From a gamma proteobacterium HTCC5015 (lineage in GTDB: Bacteria > Pseudomonadota > Gammaproteobacteria > HTCC5015), in assembly GCA_000155715.1 (NCBI GenBank), contig DS990604.1, positions 62,823-126,822 on the forward strand: DNA of 64,000 bases, read 5' to 3'. A model generated the notes under the pieces. It saw nothing but the letters and a program-made list of their open reading frames with translations, made no database searches and had not been told where the DNA came from. Both the position numbers and the translations under genes were made by a program. Position 1 is the first letter of the stretch; every line of letters begins with the position of its first letter. Shown piece after piece: positions 60,506 to 64,000 of the stretch.

Positions 60506-61339
60506 ATGTCTGATGATTCAAGCCAAATAGCTTTTCATAAAGCGGTTCGACAGCTTGTGCGGCCACTGGTGCGTTTGGCGATTAAGCGAGGTGTCTCGGT
60601 TAATGATCTCTACACTTGGCTGAAAGCCATTTATGTGGAAGAGGCTGAAAGCTTCAAAATCGAGGGTAAAAAGCAAAGTACTTCGCGCATAGCTTTGCTC
60701 ACAGGTCTAGATCGCAAAGAAGTGGCTCGATTGCGCAAGCTAAATCAAAATATGGATCAGTTGTTACACCAGCAAGCCAAGCGTACGAACCGGGCTATTC
60801 GCGCGATCAATGCTTGGCAAAAAGAGGCAGCCTATTGTAAAGACGGCCAGCCTAAGCCTTTGCCCTTATATGGAGATGGCGCCAGCTTTCAACAATTAAC
60901 ATTTGAACATTGTGGAGACATTTCTGCTGTCACAGTGCTCAAAGAGCTGGAGCAATCGGGCTTGGTAGAGGTTGGTTCAGATGATGTTATCACCTTAAAG
61001 GACAGCAGCTATATTCCCCATGAGGACAATGAAGAGCTACTTCATTTAATGGGGCAGGCAGGTCACGATTTACTCAGTAGCGCCATCTATAACATCAACC
61101 AAGCAGGCAAAACGTCGCGACTGCAGTTGAGTGTCGCTTATCAGCGGATGAATAAGCATGTGACGAATAAGTTGAAAAAGCTTATTGAGACCGACAGTTA
61201 TGAGTTGCTTAAAAAGCTTGATCAATGGATTGATCAGGAGCTAGATCAACAGCAATCAGAAGATGATGAACCACAGTATCGAGCTGGGGTTGGTATCTAC
61301 TACTTTGAAGAGCCCTATGGCCAAGATGACGACCAATGA
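60506..61339 (+). CDS. DUF6502 family protein
   Basis: A 277-residue soluble protein that I assign to DUF6502 from FHKAVRQLVRPLVRLAIKRG, the VNDLYTWLKAIYVEEAE helix and the SRIALLTGLDRKEVARLRKL segment, which looks like a DNA-binding helix-turn-helix. The role is unknown. Its stop overlaps the ATG of a lipoprotein gene (ATGA), so the two are coupled; DUF6502 genes often sit beside a lipoprotein with a GG-IGGTG-type motif. Confidence 0.8.
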   Translation: MSDDSSQIAFHKAVRQLVRPLVRLAIKRGVSVNDLYTWLKAIYVEEAESFKIEGKKQSTSRIALLTGLDRKEVARLRKLNQNMDQLLHQQAKRTNRAIRAINAWQKEAAYCKDGQPKPLPLYGDGASFQQLTFEHCGDISAVTVLKELEQSGLVEVGSDDVITLKDSSYIPHEDNEELLHLMGQAGHDLLSSAIYNINQAGKTSRLQLSVAYQRMNKHVTNKLKKLIETDSYELLKKLDQWIDQELDQQQSEDDEPQYRAGVGIYYFEEPYGQDDDQ

Positions 61340-62496
61340 AGCAGTTTTTATCGTATTTATTTCTAGCCACACTCTGCTTACTAACAGCGTGCAGTGACAG
61401 TGGTTATCAGACAGCTGGGAACGATGGTGGAATTTCAGGCACGGGGGATGGTTCCAGTAAGAGCACTATTTCAGGTGGTGTGTATAAAGGCCCGATGATG
61501 AAAGGGGCCGTGATTCGATTTTTTCCCGTGAGTGAAGGAGTACTGGGAAGTCGAGCTGTTTTGAGTGAAGTATTGTCGGATCAAGGTGATTTCTCTATTG
61601 ATTTGGACAGTGGGTTATACGCCGTACAAGTGGTGGGCCGCTATTATGATGAAACCAGTGCCGCATTTTCGAGGGATCCACTGAGGATGAAGGGATTCGT
61701 TCAAGTGTCGAACAGCAAGAAAGCCTTTATCAATGTTTTTACGCATTTAGCCTACGATTATATTGCAGCGCAGTTGCAAGAAGGGGTGGCGTTTTCTGTG
61801 GCTAATGGCAAGGCTAAATCAAAGGTGCTGGCTCTGATTCAACCAATCACTGGGGCAAGAGAGGTCGAGTCCGCGTTCGGTGCAACAGGGCTAACACTGG
61901 CTGATAACCCTAATGGAGACGACATTGCTTACTTGGCTTATCTGTCAGCTTTGATAACACAAACGGCTAAGGACCATCCCAAGTTAACGGTACAAGGCCT
62001 GCTTTCCACATTATCTGAGGACGTTCGCGCTGAAGCGGAAATTGATCCAGACACCTTAGAGGCTTTACTAAGTTCACATGCCAATATCGATGAGCGCGCG
62101 GTTAACCAGAACTTGGGACAAATTTTTAACACGAATGAGGTGGCTGATATTGTGAGCACAGTCATTGACATCGATGAGTTTAACCCTGCCCTTGCTGCGC
62201 CCACTTATGCTTTGGTGAATAGCAGTACGGCTTATCGCTTTTATTTCGATGGTTCTTATGATGATAACGGCGGTGTAGCAGGCCGGGCTATGATTACAGG
62301 TGGTCAGTATGAAATTCAGATCAGCCAATCTGAATTCTTTAGTACATTGGAATTAACCGATACAGGAATAACCAATAGCTTTGAGTTTTTTACGACTAGT
62401 TTCACAGGCCCTGGAAAGCGCTATGTGCGAGTAAGAAAAGTGAAGGATAATGGTCAGGTTGGACAGTGGTCTGGCGTATTGGAGTTTGTGATTTAG
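61336..62496 (+). CDS. Lipoprotein with GGISGTGDG motif, coupled to DUF6502
   Basis: A 386-residue lipoprotein with lipobox LTAC (Cys19). The Gly-rich GGISGTGDG motif follows the signal, as in partners of DUF6502. Then comes a carboxypeptidase-regulatory-like beta domain (about 45-115, YKGPMMKGAVIRFFPVSEG), a mainly helical middle and a fibronectin-like C-terminus (about 285-386). No catalytic motif is visible. It is in an operon with the DUF6502 gene, pointing to a linked cytoplasm-to-envelope function. Confidence 0.72.
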   Translation: MKQFLSYLFLATLCLLTACSDSGYQTAGNDGGISGTGDGSSKSTISGGVYKGPMMKGAVIRFFPVSEGVLGSRAVLSEVLSDQGDFSIDLDSGLYAVQVVGRYYDETSAAFSRDPLRMKGFVQVSNSKKAFINVFTHLAYDYIAAQLQEGVAFSVANGKAKSKVLALIQPITGAREVESAFGATGLTLADNPNGDDIAYLAYLSALITQTAKDHPKLTVQGLLSTLSEDVRAEAEIDPDTLEALLSSHANIDERAVNQNLGQIFNTNEVADIVSTVIDIDEFNPALAAPTYALVNSSTAYRFYFDGSYDDNGGVAGRAMITGGQYEIQISQSEFFSTLELTDTGITNSFEFFTTSFTGPGKRYVRVRKVKDNGQVGQWSGVLEFVI

Positions 62497-62498
62497 CA

Positions 62499-62526
62499 TA
62501 AAAAAGGGAAGAGCTTAGCTCTTCCC
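62499..62526 (-). terminator. Terminator between convergent lipoprotein genes
   Basis: GGGAAGAGC and GCTCTTCCC form a perfect 9-bp stem with a 3-nt loop. Six T residues follow on the minus strand, serving the gene at 62550-63992. The plus-strand tail (TTACTTAG) is weaker but may also stop the lipoprotein transcript. Confidence 0.85.
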
Positions 62527-62549
62527 TTACTTAGATGGTCAGTGACTAC

Positions 62550-63992
62550 TTAGTTATCAAGCCCGTCACCTGCATCGGGATTCATATCCTTAACAATCAC
62601 CGTGCCCGCCGCTGTGCCATCGGTTTTCCACAGCTCAACCCCCTTGTCGGGTGTATAGCCCGCCAGCAAGATCGAACCATCCGATAACTCTAATACAGGC
62701 GCTGATGGCGTTTCGTAATAGTTGTATCCACCTAGAGACAAAAAACCCGAGCTGCCTGTTCCAGGAACAACATCTTTAAGTAGGGCAGTCCCCGCTACAG
62801 TGCCATCGGTTTTCCAAAGCTCGTTACCATTAGTCGCATCAAACCCATCAAAATAAGTTCCATTTTGCGTAACGATAATATCTGAAACTGATCCCGCACT
62901 ACTGTGCAGCGAAATGGTTCCCGCCTCGGTACCATCGGACACCCATAATTCACTGATGGTACTCGCCGACGAAGGACGGGCGGTAAAAAATAATTTATCG
63001 TTAGTGGCGGTTAAATAACGAATACGCGAGCCATTATTATTGAAGCTTCCCGAGGTCTGGGTATTGATATTTTTCACCAATACTGTGCCTGCCGCTGTAC
63101 CGGCGCTGCGCCACAGCTCTAGCCCTTGCGCATTACTCTCGGCAGCAAGGAAATAAATATTACCGCCCATGCTGACTATATCACTCACTCGAGACTCCGT
63201 AATGCCAGGAAAAATATCCTTAACCATCACGGTGCCCGCTACCGTTCCATCACTTTTCCACAACTCGGCACCCGTCACATTATCATAGCCTTTAAAGTAA
63301 ATGGTTCCGTCCAAAACAAGCATCTCATCATAAGGGACAACGGGTGCGCCTATACTAACCGTGCCTGCCTCTGTGCCGTCGCTTTTCCACAGCTGGTAAC
63401 CATTAACCCCATCATGTGCGCGAAAATAGATGTCAGAATTGAGAACAACAATACGCTCAACATTTGAACTATTAGCCCCAGGGTTAATATCCTTGACCAT
63501 CATGGTACCTGCTGCCGTTCCATCCGTTTTCCAAAGCTCATTTCCAGTCGCACTCGCATAAGCATCGAAGTACAAGGTATTTCCCACAACAGAAAATGTC
63601 TCGATACTAGTGTTTGCTGAGCCTGGGTTAATATCTTTTAGCATCATCGTGCCAGCTTCCGTGCCGTCACTAACCCACAACTCCCTGCCGTTAATGCCAT
63701 CCTTGGCAGTGAATATAGCTTTGCCATCTAAACTCCCTATCACTCTCACATCTGCAGAGCCACTTTCGTTAATCACCTTAACCATAGCTGTCCCAGCTTC
63801 AGTGCCATCAGTTTTCCATAACTGGAAACCGTTAACGCCATTACTCGCACCAAAAAAGTGAGTTCGCACTTCTGGCTCGCTGGCTGGCGCTGGTGTCTCA
63901 ACCACGGAAGACGCTCCATCTGGAGCGTTTGAACTGCCCCCACCACAGGCGGCCAACAGTAAACTGGGTAGTAATAGATAATGCTTTTTCAT
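62550..63992 (-). CDS. Lipoprotein with ELWKTDGT-type repeats
   Basis: A 480-residue lipoprotein with lipobox LAAC (Cys16) followed by a Gly/Ser linker. The mature part contains nine copies of the motif LWxSDGTxAGT or LWxTDGTxAGT, spaced about 45-50 residues, each ending a four-strand-like block (GNxLYFxAxD). This fits a beta-propeller or related surface repeat structure. A role in binding surface ligands is likely but unproven. The start lies 8 bp from the window end, so the promoter and ribosome site are out of view; the 8 visible bases show no Shine-Dalgarno sequence. Confidence 0.85.
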   Translation of the reverse strand: MKKHYLLLPSLLLAACGGGSSNAPDGASSVVETPAPASEPEVRTHFFGASNGVNGFQLWKTDGTEAGTAMVKVINESGSADVRVIGSLDGKAIFTAKDGINGRELWVSDGTEAGTMMLKDINPGSANTSIETFSVVGNTLYFDAYASATGNELWKTDGTAAGTMMVKDINPGANSSNVERIVVLNSDIYFRAHDGVNGYQLWKSDGTEAGTVSIGAPVVPYDEMLVLDGTIYFKGYDNVTGAELWKSDGTVAGTVMVKDIFPGITESRVSDIVSMGGNIYFLAAESNAQGLELWRSAGTAAGTVLVKNINTQTSGSFNNNGSRIRYLTATNDKLFFTARPSSASTISELWVSDGTEAGTISLHSSAGSVSDIIVTQNGTYFDGFDATNGNELWKTDGTVAGTALLKDVVPGTGSSGFLSLGGYNYYETPSAPVLELSDGSILLAGYTPDKGVELWKTDGTAAGTVIVKDMNPDAGDGLDN

Positions 63993-64000
63993 AAGGAGAC

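Overview
The window is a continuous chromosomal segment from what looks like a marine, moderately halophilic gammaproteobacterium. The evidence is a complete ectoine operon with its MarR-type regulator, accessory proteins of the Na+-translocating NADH:quinone reductase (ApbE and NqrM), polyhydroxyalkanoate (PHA) genes (phaA, phaR), and gammaproteobacterial housekeeping genes (rep, rnd, prmC, ampD, uup, hrpB, grxA-type, rof). A Cellvibrionales or Spongiibacteraceae-like lineage is my guess from gene content, not something the sequence proves. I saw no rRNA, tRNA, CRISPR array, prophage or insertion sequence.

Layout. 1-8 kb: the end of thiC, a lipoprotein, a periplasmic MsrA fusion, a sphingomyelinase-like enzyme, a JAMM-peptidase/ParA pair, a CapA-like membrane protein and MoeB. 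8-9 kb: a Phd/ParE-type toxin-antitoxin module in a cassette-like setting. 9-14.5 kb: rep, then rnd, a lipoprotein, a barrel protein and prmC, the last four joined by ATGA overlaps. 14.5-16.5 kb: ampD and a tiny-ORF gene between two clusters of composite palindromic repeats. 16.5-22.7 kb: DUF2322, queH, an IMPase-family phosphatase, then metY, phaR and phaA with three related small-RNA modules between and beside them. 22.8-29.2 kb: acyltransferase, GshB-like ligase, CorA, MscS, RimK-like ligase and M14 deacylase. 29.2-35.7 kb: ectR and ectABC-ask, running on without a break into a TPR protein and a DUF502 protein. 35.7-50.8 kb: mixed housekeeping and redox genes. 51-64 kb: nitronate monooxygenase, tandem solute-binding proteins, acyl-CoA ligase, small enzymes, a K+ channel, flavodoxin and two lipoprotein loci.

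How genes work together. Ectoine synthesis, MscS, CorA and an LEA-like periplasmic protein form an osmotic-adaptation neighbourhood. PhaA feeds acetoacetyl-CoA to PHA synthesis and PhaR is the PHA-sensing repressor.

The most notable finding is a family of three small-RNA modules on the minus strand next to phaR. Each has a long hairpin whose arms covary, an 18-nt C-rich loop (one copy contains CCUCCUU, identical to the 16S anti-Shine-Dalgarno sequence), a Rho-independent terminator, and an almost invariant 20-nt upstream block. In two of them a GCA/TGC dyad resembling published PhaR/PhbF operators lies exactly 8 nt upstream of that block. The same kind of dyad lies in the putative promoter of a 23-codon/10-codon tandem micro-ORF at 15.8 kb. 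I read this as a candidate PHA-responsive RNA/small-protein regulon; that is inference.
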